DNA from: a virus
Virus record (IMG/VR): IMGVR_UViG_3300044858_005054
Location: 1 to 40,587 of that record
DNA length: 40,587 nt
Direction: 5' to 3' (one strand)
Shown: positions 9,477 through 17,460 of the stretch, one piece after another
How the letters are laid out: each line of letters starts with the position of its first letter
Numbering within the stretch: the first letter of the stretch is position 1
The notes under the pieces: model-generated
Told to the model about the DNA's origin: nothing
Databases searched by the model: none
The model's input: the letters and a program-made list of their open reading frames with translations, nothing else
Position numbers and translations under genes: made by a program

Positions 9477-10395
9477 AGATATTCTTAATAACCTGTTCCC
9501 ACTGGTCTACAATTCTGTCCCATGAGTAAAAGTGATTAAAGTATCGTGACTGCTGTTTAAGCATGGGTTCATAATCCCAGTAGTTATCAATGGCTTGGTT
9601 TAGTGCAGAAGCGTATTTTTCTGCAATGCTTTTTTTATCAATCTGAATAGGAACCAGTGTCGCAAACTCTGCTCCAGTTTCAGCCAACGCCCCAAGATTC
9701 TGCCCGATAATTTTGCAACCAGCCGCACCAGCCTCAATCATCGCTAGGCAACAAGTTTCTTCAAACATGCTTGGGTAGGCAAAGATGTGTGCTTGCTGGA
9801 GAGCGGCAGTAACTTCGGTGTTTGGCGCGTACCCCATATAAAACACATTCTTCATGTTCTTTGCTCGCTCAAAAAGCGCCGTGTATTCACTGCCATGCTT
9901 TAGGTCGTAATCGGTGCCATAGACAATGGTTGATGAATAGACATAGAGTTCTACATCGTCACGGTCAAGCAACTCAAACGAGTCAAGCAATACATCTAGT
10001 CCACGGAAAGGCGCAGATGTATAGATGAGGCGAATCTTCTCGCCCTTCTTGCGCTGTTGGTATTCAACTGGCTCAATGGCGTTCTTAATTACATGTGCAT
10101 TATCGACTGGGATATGGTACACATAGCGGAACTTCTCGTGCTGCCAGTGAGATACATAGACATAAGCATCGATGCAGCGGGTGAAGAATTTGTTGGTCAT
10201 TCCCTGTGTTAGCGGCTCGTTGTAGTTGAGGTGCTGCCAAAGGATGTTCTTTTTGCTCATGTCAATCTGGTCTTCAGTGCACCGTGAAAGAATAAGGTTG
10301 ACATTGTAGTCATCAAAGTTAATCCTCTTACGGAGTCCATCTTCCATGATGTCCGAACCTCCCCGTGGAGGAAGTTTGGCGCTCAACTCGGCCAT
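9475..10395 (-). CDS. GT4-like (GT-B fold) glycosyltransferase
   Basis: A 306-residue cytoplasmic glycosyltransferase that probably transfers a sugar from a nucleotide-sugar donor. The C-terminal Rossmann-like half shows the family pattern: an IKNAIEP stretch, then RLIYTSAPFRGLDVLLDSF, then the donor-site segment FEETCCLAMIEAGAAG with the conserved acidic pair. At 306 residues it is shorter than typical GT4 enzymes (about 350-400), with a reduced N-terminal acceptor domain. It overlaps the upstream glycosyltransferase gene by 13 nt, so the two probably form one operon transcribed away from the methyltransferase gene. Acceptor and product are unknown: the candidates are host surface glycan or the phage's own fibre proteins. 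Confidence 0.8.
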   Translation of the reverse strand: MAELSAKLPPRGGSDIMEDGLRKRINFDDYNVNLILSRCTEDQIDMSKKNILWQHLNYNEPLTQGMTNKFFTRCIDAYVYVSHWQHEKFRYVYHIPVDNAHVIKNAIEPVEYQQRKKGEKIRLIYTSAPFRGLDVLLDSFELLDRDDVELYVYSSTIVYGTDYDLKHGSEYTALFERAKNMKNVFYMGYAPNTEVTAALQQAHIFAYPSMFEETCCLAMIEAGAAGCKIIGQNLGALAETGAEFATLVPIQIDKKSIAEKYASALNQAIDNYWDYEPMLKQQSRYFNHFYSWDRIVDQWEQVIKNI

Positions 10396-11054
10396 CGCAA
10401 CTTCACTGTCTTTTGATGACCAACACGAACAAGTGGGTCAACCCAGATATCAATTCCCATCTGGTGAACCTTTTCGCACCACGACAAGTCTTCTCCCATG
10501 AGCGGGAACTTGTACTCATCTTGACCAGTCTCTGGGTTCTGAACTGTCACATGTGTTGACGAGAACCATGGGCGCGGAAGGCTCTCAAATACGCCAGAAG
10601 CAACTGCCAAGAAACCGAATCCAACTCCACGAGTGGTAAACGGCGCTTTGAGTTTTAAGATGTCATCTCGATGTAGAGGTGGTCCGAGTGGTACTGGGTA
10701 AACAGTGACCTCTTCGCTTTCCATCATGTAGCACCCAGAAATAACTTGCTTGTCTGAATTCAGGAGCCTAAAGAAGTCATCTGGCTCCCACTCAATGTCG
10801 GAGTCAATCCAGAACAACTTGTCGTATGTCCATTCCCCATTGGCAGGCTTTTGGCATGTCTTGTCATTGAAGGCACTTCCACCCAGCGTGCGCTCTCTGG
10901 CGTCAGCGACATGCGAAGAATACTCCGTCATGAAGTTCCAGGTGATGTTGTTCTGGTTCATGTAATAGGTGACCTTTAGCAGGCTCCGTACATAAGACGG
11001 GGTCATGCTTGAGCCTGGTGTGCAGATAACTACATTGAAGTGTGGGATTGTCAT
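10383..11054 (-). CDS. GT-A-like glycosyltransferase, paralogue of 17457-18137
   Basis: About 223 residues from ATG at 11054. GTG at 11093 and ATG at 11063 are alternative starts. I prefer 11054 because a TAGAAT hexamer lies exactly 7 nt upstream and the conserved part (FNVVICTPGSSM) begins at once. A central LFWIDSDIEW gives the acidic DxD-type motif that binds metal and nucleotide sugar in GT-A enzymes. The later GVGFGFLAV, LPRPWF and GEDLSWCEK segments are shared with the paralogue at 17457-18137. No transmembrane helix is visible. The acceptor is unknown. It heads a two-gene operon with the GT4-like gene and is divergent from the methyltransferase gene across about 60 nt. Confidence 0.75.
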   Translation of the reverse strand: MTIPHFNVVICTPGSSMTPSYVRSLLKVTYYMNQNNITWNFMTEYSSHVADARERTLGGSAFNDKTCQKPANGEWTYDKLFWIDSDIEWEPDDFFRLLNSDKQVISGCYMMESEEVTVYPVPLGPPLHRDDILKLKAPFTTRGVGFGFLAVASGVFESLPRPWFSSTHVTVQNPETGQDEYKFPLMGEDLSWCEKVHQMGIDIWVDPLVRVGHQKTVKLRWPS

Positions 11055-11061
11055 AAAAGCC

Positions 11062-11067
11062 ATTCTA
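11062..11067 (-). promoter_or_regulatory. -10-like hexamer for a leaderless start
   Basis: TAGAAT on the minus strand, followed by 7 nt and then ATG at 11054. There is no Shine-Dalgarno sequence and no good -35. The same geometry is seen at 11104, 18989 and 37561. Transcription starting at the A of the ATG is inferred. Confidence 0.45.
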
Positions 11068-11103
11068 TACAGGATATATTGCAATACGGGCACCGATTTG
11101 TGT

Positions 11104-11109
11104 TACAAT
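11104..11109 (+). promoter_or_regulatory. -10-like hexamer for a leaderless start
   Basis: TACAAT followed by TTGGTCT and the ATG at 11117, a 7-nt spacing without a Shine-Dalgarno sequence. A weak -35-like TTGCAA lies at 11079-11084 with a long 19-nt spacer. It shares a 62-nt divergent intergenic region with the minus-strand promoter at 11062. Confidence 0.5.
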
Positions 11110-11116
11110 TTGGTCT

Positions 11117-11767
11117 ATGAAACTCCACGGAACTTACGCCTTTGATGAGGCTTTCGCAGCAACAATCTCCACAGCCCTGAATGCTTCGTATTCAGACAAG
11201 GCATCTGGTCATGGGTACGACAAGGTATTCGCCCACCTGTTTGAGGGTAAGACTGTGGATAACTTTCTTGAAATTGGTTTATTTTTAAACGAACTTCAGC
11301 ACACCGACCTCAATGCATGGGCTTCGGTATTCCCATCTGCGAACATCTACGGAGCAGACAAGAAAGAGTCGCAATTGTTTAATTCTGGGAAAATCAGCAC
11401 GCATGTTATTGACCAGGAAGTTGCAGCATCATTTGATGCCCTAAAGGCAGCCTTCGCTGTTGAATTTGATGTAGTCCTTGACGACGCATCGCACATCTAC
11501 GCCAATACGGTCACTACATTTGAAGCGCTTTTCCCAGCGGTTAAGACTGGCGGAATGTATCTGATTGAAGACATTCAAGACGCTGGCGCACACGCTAACG
11601 ATTGGCAGCAAACGCTTGTCCAACTAGAAGCGTACATGACCGCAGAAGGACACACATATGAGGTGTTTCAGTCGGCTGTTCCTCGAAAAGTCATGGACCG
11701 CGAAACTATGGAACCAACAGAAGAAGATGCGGTTTCTGATAGTTACATCCTCTGCGTTTATAAGTAA
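11117..11767 (+). CDS. Class I SAM-dependent methyltransferase-like protein
   Basis: 216 residues resembling the small-molecule/sugar O-methyltransferase group related to macrocin and rhamnosyl methyltransferases. Visible features in order are FLEIG (strand 1, motif I), FPSANIYGADK (strand 2 with an acidic ribose-contacting residue), FDVVLDDASH (motif with the DD pair that can bind metal) and LFPAVKTGGMYLIEDI. Motif I continues as LFLNE, not the usual Gly-x-Gly, so the cofactor loop is atypical and activity is not certain. It lies alone just upstream of two double-propeller genes on the same strand. It may modify a sugar added by the neighbouring glycosyltransferases. That target is inferred. 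Confidence 0.7.
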   Translation: MKLHGTYAFDEAFAATISTALNASYSDKASGHGYDKVFAHLFEGKTVDNFLEIGLFLNELQHTDLNAWASVFPSANIYGADKKESQLFNSGKISTHVIDQEVAASFDALKAAFAVEFDVVLDDASHIYANTVTTFEALFPAVKTGGMYLIEDIQDAGAHANDWQQTLVQLEAYMTAEGHTYEVFQSAVPRKVMDRETMEPTEEDAVSDSYILCVYK

Positions 11768-11835
11768 AAAGAGAGTTTTACTATGTTGCTAATTTTAGGC
11801 GCGCGATTCAGTCTAGGTGAACGGAGTACCCGTTC

Positions 11836-13950
11836 ATGGCTGATAAAAACTTCAAGGTAAAAAACGGACTGAGCATTGGCGACAATGTCGCTACCTATGT
11901 CACAAAAGTTACAATTAACTCCAATAGCGAAACAACCCTTGACTCCGTTCTGACTGGGACTGTAGAGTCAGTGGACTATTCATTGACCCTGTATCAGGGT
12001 GATGGAGCGATATTAAAGAAGTACCTATCAGTAGAAAACGGCTCTTCTGTTTCGGCACATGAATACGCATCTGGCAGTGTTAACAGAAGTGAATACTCTG
12101 GTGCATGGAACTGGACTACTCGCACCTCAAACTTTGGCAACACACACATCCGCTCCCTTGCCTACGGAAATAATTTATGGTCCGCTGGTGGGGAGTATGG
12201 CCAACTCCGCACATCCACCGACGGCACAACATGGACTACACAGACCTCAAACTTTGGCAACGCACCCATTTTGACCCTCGCCTATGGTAATAACCTTTGG
12301 GTTGCTGCTGCTACGTCGGGTGGACTCCGCACCTCTACCGATGCCGTTACTTGGACTACGAGAACATCAAACTTTGGTGCATCGGGTGTTATTTGGTCAG
12401 TTGCAAACGGAAACAGTTTATGGGTTGCTGTTGGTCGATATGGAAATATCCGCACCTCGACTGATGGAATAACCTGGGTTACACGAACATCGAACTTTTC
12501 TAACACTGAAATCTACACCGTAGCCTTCGGAAACAGCCTTTGGGTCGCTGCTGGAAGTGGTGGCCAACTTCGTTCCTCGACAGATGCAGTAACGTGGACT
12601 ACAAGAACATCAAACTTTGGTGATACACACATTATGTCCGTCGCATACGGCAACAGCCTTTGGGTTGCTGGTGGAGAGGCTGGGCAACTCCGCACATCCA
12701 CCGACGGTACCACTTGGACCACAAGGACTTCAAACTTCGATACTGTAGGGCCTTCACGCATCCGCTCAATCGCCTACGGAAACAACCTTTGGGTTGCGGG
12801 TGGATACTATGGTGAACTCCGAACCTCTACCGATGCAATTGCCTGGACCACAAGCAAGACCAACTTTGGAAATACACGAATCCGCGCCGTTGCTTACGGA
12901 AATAGCCTTTGGGTCGCTGCTGGGTACTCTGGTCAAATCCGCACCGCTGTCGATTTGAACCCATCTGCGGCCGTTCCAGCAACAGTGTCAATAAGCCTGC
13001 AACAAACCTGGACAACCCGTACCTCAAACTTTGTTCATAATGTTTTTGGTATACAAAACATCCGTTCGGTTGCCTACGGCAGTAACTTTTGGGTCGCTGT
13101 TGGAAATTATGGAACACTTCGTACATCAACTGATGCTGTTAGTTGGATTACACGTACATCAGGATTTGGCAACACAGCCATTCACTCCGTCGCCTTCGGA
13201 AACAATCTTTGGGTTGTTGCTGGCACCAATGGTCTGCTCCGCACCTCGACCGACGAAACTAGTTGGACCGCCCGCACATCAAACTTTGGTGCCACAACCC
13301 ATATCAATTCAGTTGCCTTCGGAAATAGTTTGTGGGTCGCAGGTGGTCAGACTGGCCAACTCCGTACATCCACAGATGCAATAACTTGGACCACTCGAAC
13401 CTCGAACTTTGGTACTACACATATTAACTCCGTAGCCTTCGGAAACAGCCTTTGGGTCGCTGCTGGCTACAACGGTGAACTAAGAACTTCAACAGATGCT
13501 ACAACCTGGACTACTAGAACCTCCAATTTTGGCACCACGCGCATCCAGTCCGTAGCCTTTGGCAACAGTCTGTGGGTTGCTGGTGGATATAATGGTCAAC
13601 TGCGAACCTCAACGGATGGAACCACCTGGACCACTCGAACTTCAAACTTTGTTTCAACAATCCTCTCAGTCACCTACGGCAACAACCTTTGGGTTGCTGG
13701 TGGTCGATATGGAAATATCCGTACCTCCACCGATGCAATTACCTGGGTTACACAAACATCCAACCTTACAACAACCATCCGCTCCGTCGCCTACGGAAAC
13801 AGCCTTTGGGTCGCTGCTGGGTACAACGGTCAAATCCGCACCGAAAACCCAGCAGAAAGAACGCTCAAATTAACGGCAACCGTTACTAGCGCAGGAGTAA
13901 TTGGTTCTGAAGCAACAGCCATTTTAATTAAGGAAACTGTTGTGGCATAA
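11836..13950 (+). CDS. Double-propeller adhesin (7 + 7 blades)
   Basis: 704 residues. It has the N-terminal tag MADKNFKVKNGLSIGD, then the first half of the shared terminal domain (LYQGDGAILKKYLSVENGS). A first array of seven repeats runs from residue 93 to about 372. A 19-residue link that corresponds to one domain strand follows (PSAAVPATVSISLQQ). The second array of seven is at 392 to about 672, then the last strand (TLKLTATVTSAG). Both loops used singly in the paralogues are thus occupied here. The start has GGAG at 11823-11826, 9 nt before the ATG. Blade 7 of array 1 (WTTSKTNF) and of array 2 (WVTQTSNL) are the divergent ones. It is probably a virion receptor-binding protein. The next gene overlaps by one base. 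Confidence 0.8.
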   Translation: MADKNFKVKNGLSIGDNVATYVTKVTINSNSETTLDSVLTGTVESVDYSLTLYQGDGAILKKYLSVENGSSVSAHEYASGSVNRSEYSGAWNWTTRTSNFGNTHIRSLAYGNNLWSAGGEYGQLRTSTDGTTWTTQTSNFGNAPILTLAYGNNLWVAAATSGGLRTSTDAVTWTTRTSNFGASGVIWSVANGNSLWVAVGRYGNIRTSTDGITWVTRTSNFSNTEIYTVAFGNSLWVAAGSGGQLRSSTDAVTWTTRTSNFGDTHIMSVAYGNSLWVAGGEAGQLRTSTDGTTWTTRTSNFDTVGPSRIRSIAYGNNLWVAGGYYGELRTSTDAIAWTTSKTNFGNTRIRAVAYGNSLWVAAGYSGQIRTAVDLNPSAAVPATVSISLQQTWTTRTSNFVHNVFGIQNIRSVAYGSNFWVAVGNYGTLRTSTDAVSWITRTSGFGNTAIHSVAFGNNLWVVAGTNGLLRTSTDETSWTARTSNFGATTHINSVAFGNSLWVAGGQTGQLRTSTDAITWTTRTSNFGTTHINSVAFGNSLWVAAGYNGELRTSTDATTWTTRTSNFGTTRIQSVAFGNSLWVAGGYNGQLRTSTDGTTWTTRTSNFVSTILSVTYGNNLWVAGGRYGNIRTSTDAITWVTQTSNLTTTIRSVAYGNSLWVAAGYNGQIRTENPAERTLKLTATVTSAGVIGSEATAILIKETVVA

Positions 13951-16082
13951 TGGCTGATAAAAACTTTAAAGTAAAAAACGGACTGAGCATTGGCGACAAC
14001 GTCTCTACATACGTGACCAGTGTTGTAATCAACACTGGCGAAGAAACGACACTTGATTCTGTACTGACTGGCACAACGGAGTCTAATGATTATTCATTGA
14101 CGATTTACCAGGGTGCTGGGGTTATCTCAAAAAAGATACTTGCAACGGAAAACGGCGCAGGAGCATCAACCCATGAGTATGGCTCGGTTTCTGTAAACAG
14201 AAGTGAATACTCTGGTGCATGGAACTGGACTACTCGCACCTCAAACTTTGGCATGACAGAAATCGCTGTACTCGCCTACGGTAACAACCTCTGGGTTGCT
14301 GGTGGATATGGCGGTCAACTCCGCACCTCTACCGATGCTACAACCTGGACGACCAGAACCTCAAACTTTGGTAATACAGTTATTTACACTATTGCGTTCG
14401 GCAACAACCTCTGGGTTGCTGGTGGGTATCAAGGTTTTATTCGAACCTCAACTGATGCAATAACCTGGACGACACGAACATCGAACTTTATTGACGATGG
14501 TGGCAATACCGCCTATGCACGAGTACGCTCACTGGCTTATGCCAATGGCATATGGGTCGCTGGGGGTTACTACGGTCAACTTCGCACATCGACCGACGGT
14601 ACCACTTGGACAACAAGAACTTCAAACTTTGGCAATCAACACATAAAATCCGTTGCCTTTGGCAATAATTTATGGGTTGCTGGTGGAGGTTACTCTCCTG
14701 GGCAAATCCGAACCTCCACCGACGGAACCACCTGGACAACACAAACTTCAAACTTCGGTTCAGGTTTAGCCATTGATACAGTCGCCTACGGTAATAACTT
14801 ATGGGTTGCTGGTGGGTATGGTGGAGGAATTCGAACCTCAACTGATGCAATAACCTGGACGACACGAACATCAAACTTTGGCACTACATTCATCCGCTCC
14901 ATCTCCTACGGGAATGGTTTGTGGTTCGCAGTTGGAAGCGCTGGTCAAATCCGTAATTCGACTGACGGAATTACATGGACCACGCGCACCTCAAACTTTG
15001 GTGTTACAAACATCAACTCCATTGCTTACGGTAACAGTCTTTGGGTTTCTGGTGGTATAACTGGCCAAATCCGTACCGCCAGTGAAATTAATACACCAGC
15101 GGCCATCCCAGTGACAACCTCAATTGTTCTAGGGCAAACCTGGACAACCCGCACCTCAAACTTTGGCAATACGTCAATTGAATCCGTGGCCTTCGGAAAC
15201 AACCTCTGGGTTGCTGGTGGGTACACGGGCCAAATAAGAACTTCAACCGACGCAGTCACCTGGACAACCAGAACCTCAAACTTTGGGAATACCCAAATCA
15301 AATCCGTCGCCTACGGCAACAACCTTTGGGTTGGTGTTGGTGGTGCTTTTGGGACTTCTGGTGAAATTCGTACATCAACTGATGCCGTCACTTGGACCAC
15401 AAGAACATCCAACTTTGGAACTACGCGCATCCAGTCAGTAGCCTACGGGAACAGCCTTTGGGTGGCTGGAGGGGACACTGGTCAACTCCGTACTTCAACT
15501 GACGGTACAACCTGGACTACAAGAACATCAAACTTTGGTAACAGCGCCATATTCTCCGTCGCTTACGGCAATAACCTCTGGGTCGCTGGCGGAGACAGTG
15601 GTCAACTACGCACCTCAACCGACGGTACAACTTGGACGACACGAACATCAAACTTTGGCACTACATTCATCCGCTCCATCGCCTATGGCAATAACCTTTG
15701 GGTTGCTGGTGGCCATTATGGTCAACTCCGCACCTCCACCGACGGAACCACCTGGACAACACAAACTTCAAACTTTGGTGGTACTACTCATATCATCTCC
15801 ATTGCATACGGAAACAGTTTGTGGGTTGCTGCTGGTAATACTGGTCAACTTCGTACCTCAACAGACGCAATCACTTGGAACACCACCACTTCAAACTTTA
15901 CAACAAGTATTCTCTCCGTCGCCTTTGGCAACAGCCTTTGGGTTGCTGCTGGACGAACTGGTCAACTCCGCACAGAAAATCCAGCAGAGCGACAACTAAG
16001 ACTCGCAGCAACCGTTACCAACGGCAATGTGGCTGGTTCGGAAGCAACAGCGATTCTAAAGAAAAAAACGGTTGTTGCATAA
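13950..16082 (+). CDS. Double-propeller adhesin (7 + 7 blades)
   Basis: 710 residues, the closest relative of the preceding gene and coupled to it (TAATG overlap). It has the same N-terminal tag, the same terminal-domain half (IYQGAGVISKKILATENGA) and an identical stretch of more than 50 nt at the entry to blade 1 (from about 14197; compare about 12083). Array 1 spans residues 93 to about 379, the linking strand (AAIPVTTSIVLGQ) follows, array 2 spans 398 to about 676, and the final strand is LRLAATVTNG. Array 1 blade 3 has a long insertion (IDDGGNTAYA). Exact 44- and 48-nt segments are shared between the two arrays in reversed order, suggesting blade shuffling. The stop lies 2 nt from the end of a convergent glycosyltransferase gene. 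Confidence 0.8.
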   Translation: MADKNFKVKNGLSIGDNVSTYVTSVVINTGEETTLDSVLTGTTESNDYSLTIYQGAGVISKKILATENGAGASTHEYGSVSVNRSEYSGAWNWTTRTSNFGMTEIAVLAYGNNLWVAGGYGGQLRTSTDATTWTTRTSNFGNTVIYTIAFGNNLWVAGGYQGFIRTSTDAITWTTRTSNFIDDGGNTAYARVRSLAYANGIWVAGGYYGQLRTSTDGTTWTTRTSNFGNQHIKSVAFGNNLWVAGGGYSPGQIRTSTDGTTWTTQTSNFGSGLAIDTVAYGNNLWVAGGYGGGIRTSTDAITWTTRTSNFGTTFIRSISYGNGLWFAVGSAGQIRNSTDGITWTTRTSNFGVTNINSIAYGNSLWVSGGITGQIRTASEINTPAAIPVTTSIVLGQTWTTRTSNFGNTSIESVAFGNNLWVAGGYTGQIRTSTDAVTWTTRTSNFGNTQIKSVAYGNNLWVGVGGAFGTSGEIRTSTDAVTWTTRTSNFGTTRIQSVAYGNSLWVAGGDTGQLRTSTDGTTWTTRTSNFGNSAIFSVAYGNNLWVAGGDSGQLRTSTDGTTWTTRTSNFGTTFIRSIAYGNNLWVAGGHYGQLRTSTDGTTWTTQTSNFGGTTHIISIAYGNSLWVAAGNTGQLRTSTDAITWNTTTSNFTTSILSVAFGNSLWVAAGRTGQLRTENPAERQLRLAATVTNGNVAGSEATAILKKKTVVA
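14712..14755 (+). repeat. 44-nt exact repeat between propeller arrays (copy at 15732-15775)
   Basis: This stretch of array 1 of the 710-residue adhesin is identical over 44 nt to 15732-15775 in array 2. Most blades encode the same residues with different synonymous codons, so exact identity points to recent copying. Confidence 0.8.
14856..14903 (+). repeat. 48-nt exact repeat between propeller arrays (copy at 15633-15680)
   Basis: Identical over 48 nt to 15633-15680 in array 2 and covering the variable loop GTTFIRS. It follows the 44-nt repeat in array 1 but precedes it in array 2. Confidence 0.8.
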
Positions 16083-16084
16083 TT

Positions 16085-16741
16085 TTAGTTAAATAAATCG
16101 TTGTCAATTCTTCGCTGCAGGCTGTATTGGCCAGCATCTTTTGCTCCAGGAGAATTAAACTTTTCCTGCCAGTATTTATAGTTTGACTCGTTTGTCGAAA
16201 TATTGCGGCTAAACAGTTCTTGAGTATCCTGAATAGTAGTTGCTGCACCATACGCAATGACATTGATGTCTGCGCTTACCGATGAGCCTCTCAATCCGAG
16301 CCTGTCCATCCGAGCCTCGTAGTCGTTGTCTTCATAGTATGCAGGGTGGTAGTTCTCATCAAAGAGTCCAACGGTTTTTACAATGTTTCTACCGATAGAG
16401 AAAGAAGACCACGCCTGAGATGTCTTAATAAGAACATCTGGACTTGATTTATCCGCAAGTTTTTGTAGTTCTCCTGGAGCGTACTTTATGTCGTTTGAAG
16501 CAACAACCCAATATGGCGCAAAAGGGAATGACTTAATCCCGAGGTTCCACGAGCCAGCAACACCTAGATTCGCTGGCATATTGAGAACAGTTGCCTTGCC
16601 GCCGTATAGACCAGAAGGCATCGAGTATTGCCCGCTGTTATCGATTACAAGCAAATGCTCAACCGCGCAATCAATTGACGAGATGCACTCTTCAAGCAAA
16701 TCAAACCTATTGAGTACTGGGATTATTACTGCTGGAATCAC
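16085..16741 (-). CDS. GT2-family glycosyltransferase
   Basis: 218 residues with a GT-A (family 2) pattern. The start is VIIPVLNRFDLLEECISSI, then LLVIDNSG (donor-binding Asp), NLGVAGSWNLGI, and WVVASNDI, in which SND takes the DxD position. YYEDNDYEARM fits the catalytic-base region near the C-terminal part. It resembles rhamnosyl/galactosyl-transferase-like proteins, but donor and acceptor cannot be read. The start overlaps the upstream gene by 4 nt (ATGA), so it is the last gene of a four-gene minus-strand operon (18981 to 16085). It converges with the double-propeller gene across 2 nt. Confidence 0.8.
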   Translation of the reverse strand: MIPAVIIPVLNRFDLLEECISSIDCAVEHLLVIDNSGQYSMPSGLYGGKATVLNMPANLGVAGSWNLGIKSFPFAPYWVVASNDIKYAPGELQKLADKSSPDVLIKTSQAWSSFSIGRNIVKTVGLFDENYHPAYYEDNDYEARMDRLGLRGSSVSADINVIAYGAATTIQDTQELFSRNISTNESNYKYWQEKFNSPGAKDAGQYSLQRRIDNDLFN

Positions 16742-17460
16742 TTGTAGGACTTCTTCTTCCAGAACTGTAGTTGATATGAGCGGATAATTTTAGACTTTAA
16801 GGCAAAGCCATTCTTCTTGTTTGCTTCTTCATCAAATTCAACGGTTGAACTTGTCCAGTCATCTCGGCGGAATGGAATCACCTGACAAATCGGTGTTCCC
16901 TTTTCCAGAATGACAACATCCTTTTTGGTGTCAAGAAGCCTAAAAGGAAACTCAACTCCGAGTTTGTAGGAGTCTGTATCAACAACGCCAGACAGTGTCG
17001 CAAACGGCAAGTCAAAGTGGTTGAGCGGGTGTGTGTACAGGCAACTGTACCCAGGAGGAGTGATTACCCTCCAGCCTGGACTCCACTTGAGAATGCTTGG
17101 GCTTGCACCAAATGGCATAGGAAGTCCTGGTGCTTGGTCTGGACCGTGCTGTCCTACAAAGTTGATGTTGGTTGCCCAACGAAGACCAATCATTCCCTTT
17201 TCATTCCTGCGCAACTCCATATCAAATGGGAGAACAAACATGTATCCAGATGTCATTGCATCAAGAAACGGCATGCATCCTTTTAGCGTTAGGTTGCTGA
17301 CTGCAACTCCGTCTGGGCTTAGTCCTGTTGTTTTTTCTCCAGGTAGGTGAAGCGGCATATCTCGGTACCATGTCGGAAGGTATTCCGCTGCAGGGCGAGG
17401 CTGTTCAAAAAGACTCTGCGCTTCATCTGATGTTGGTTCAAACTGGAGTTTCTTGGTCAT
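16738..17460 (-). CDS. Conserved phage-type protein of unknown function
   Basis: 240 residues. Motif-like segments are PAAEYLPTWYRDMP (near 24-37), LKGCMPFLDAMTSGY (near 59-73), ITPPGYSCLYTHPLNHFDLP, LSGVVDTDSY and GTPICQVIPFRRDDW near the C-terminus. The dense short motifs and beta-rich pattern look like a compact conserved enzyme or cupin-like barrel, but I do not recognise a defined catalytic site. Overlaps of 4 nt with both neighbours place it firmly in the glycosyltransferase/sulfotransferase operon. A role in surface modification is suggested by context only. Confidence 0.6.
   Translation of the reverse strand: MTKKLQFEPTSDEAQSLFEQPRPAAEYLPTWYRDMPLHLPGEKTTGLSPDGVAVSNLTLKGCMPFLDAMTSGYMFVLPFDMELRRNEKGMIGLRWATNINFVGQHGPDQAPGLPMPFGASPSILKWSPGWRVITPPGYSCLYTHPLNHFDLPFATLSGVVDTDSYKLGVEFPFRLLDTKKDVVILEKGTPICQVIPFRRDDWTSSTVEFDEEANKKNGFALKSKIIRSYQLQFWKKKSYK

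Noticed and set aside
4615-15975. Long regular repeats that could be read as CRISPR-like or satellite arrays
   Set aside because: The repeats are inside continuous reading frames, vary at synonymous sites and encode conserved blades. They have no constant repeat/spacer structure.
4615-15975. Diversity-generating retroelement (template/variable repeat) as the source of loop diversity
   Set aside because: No reverse transcriptase or accessory gene is present, and differences between blades are not confined to adenine positions.
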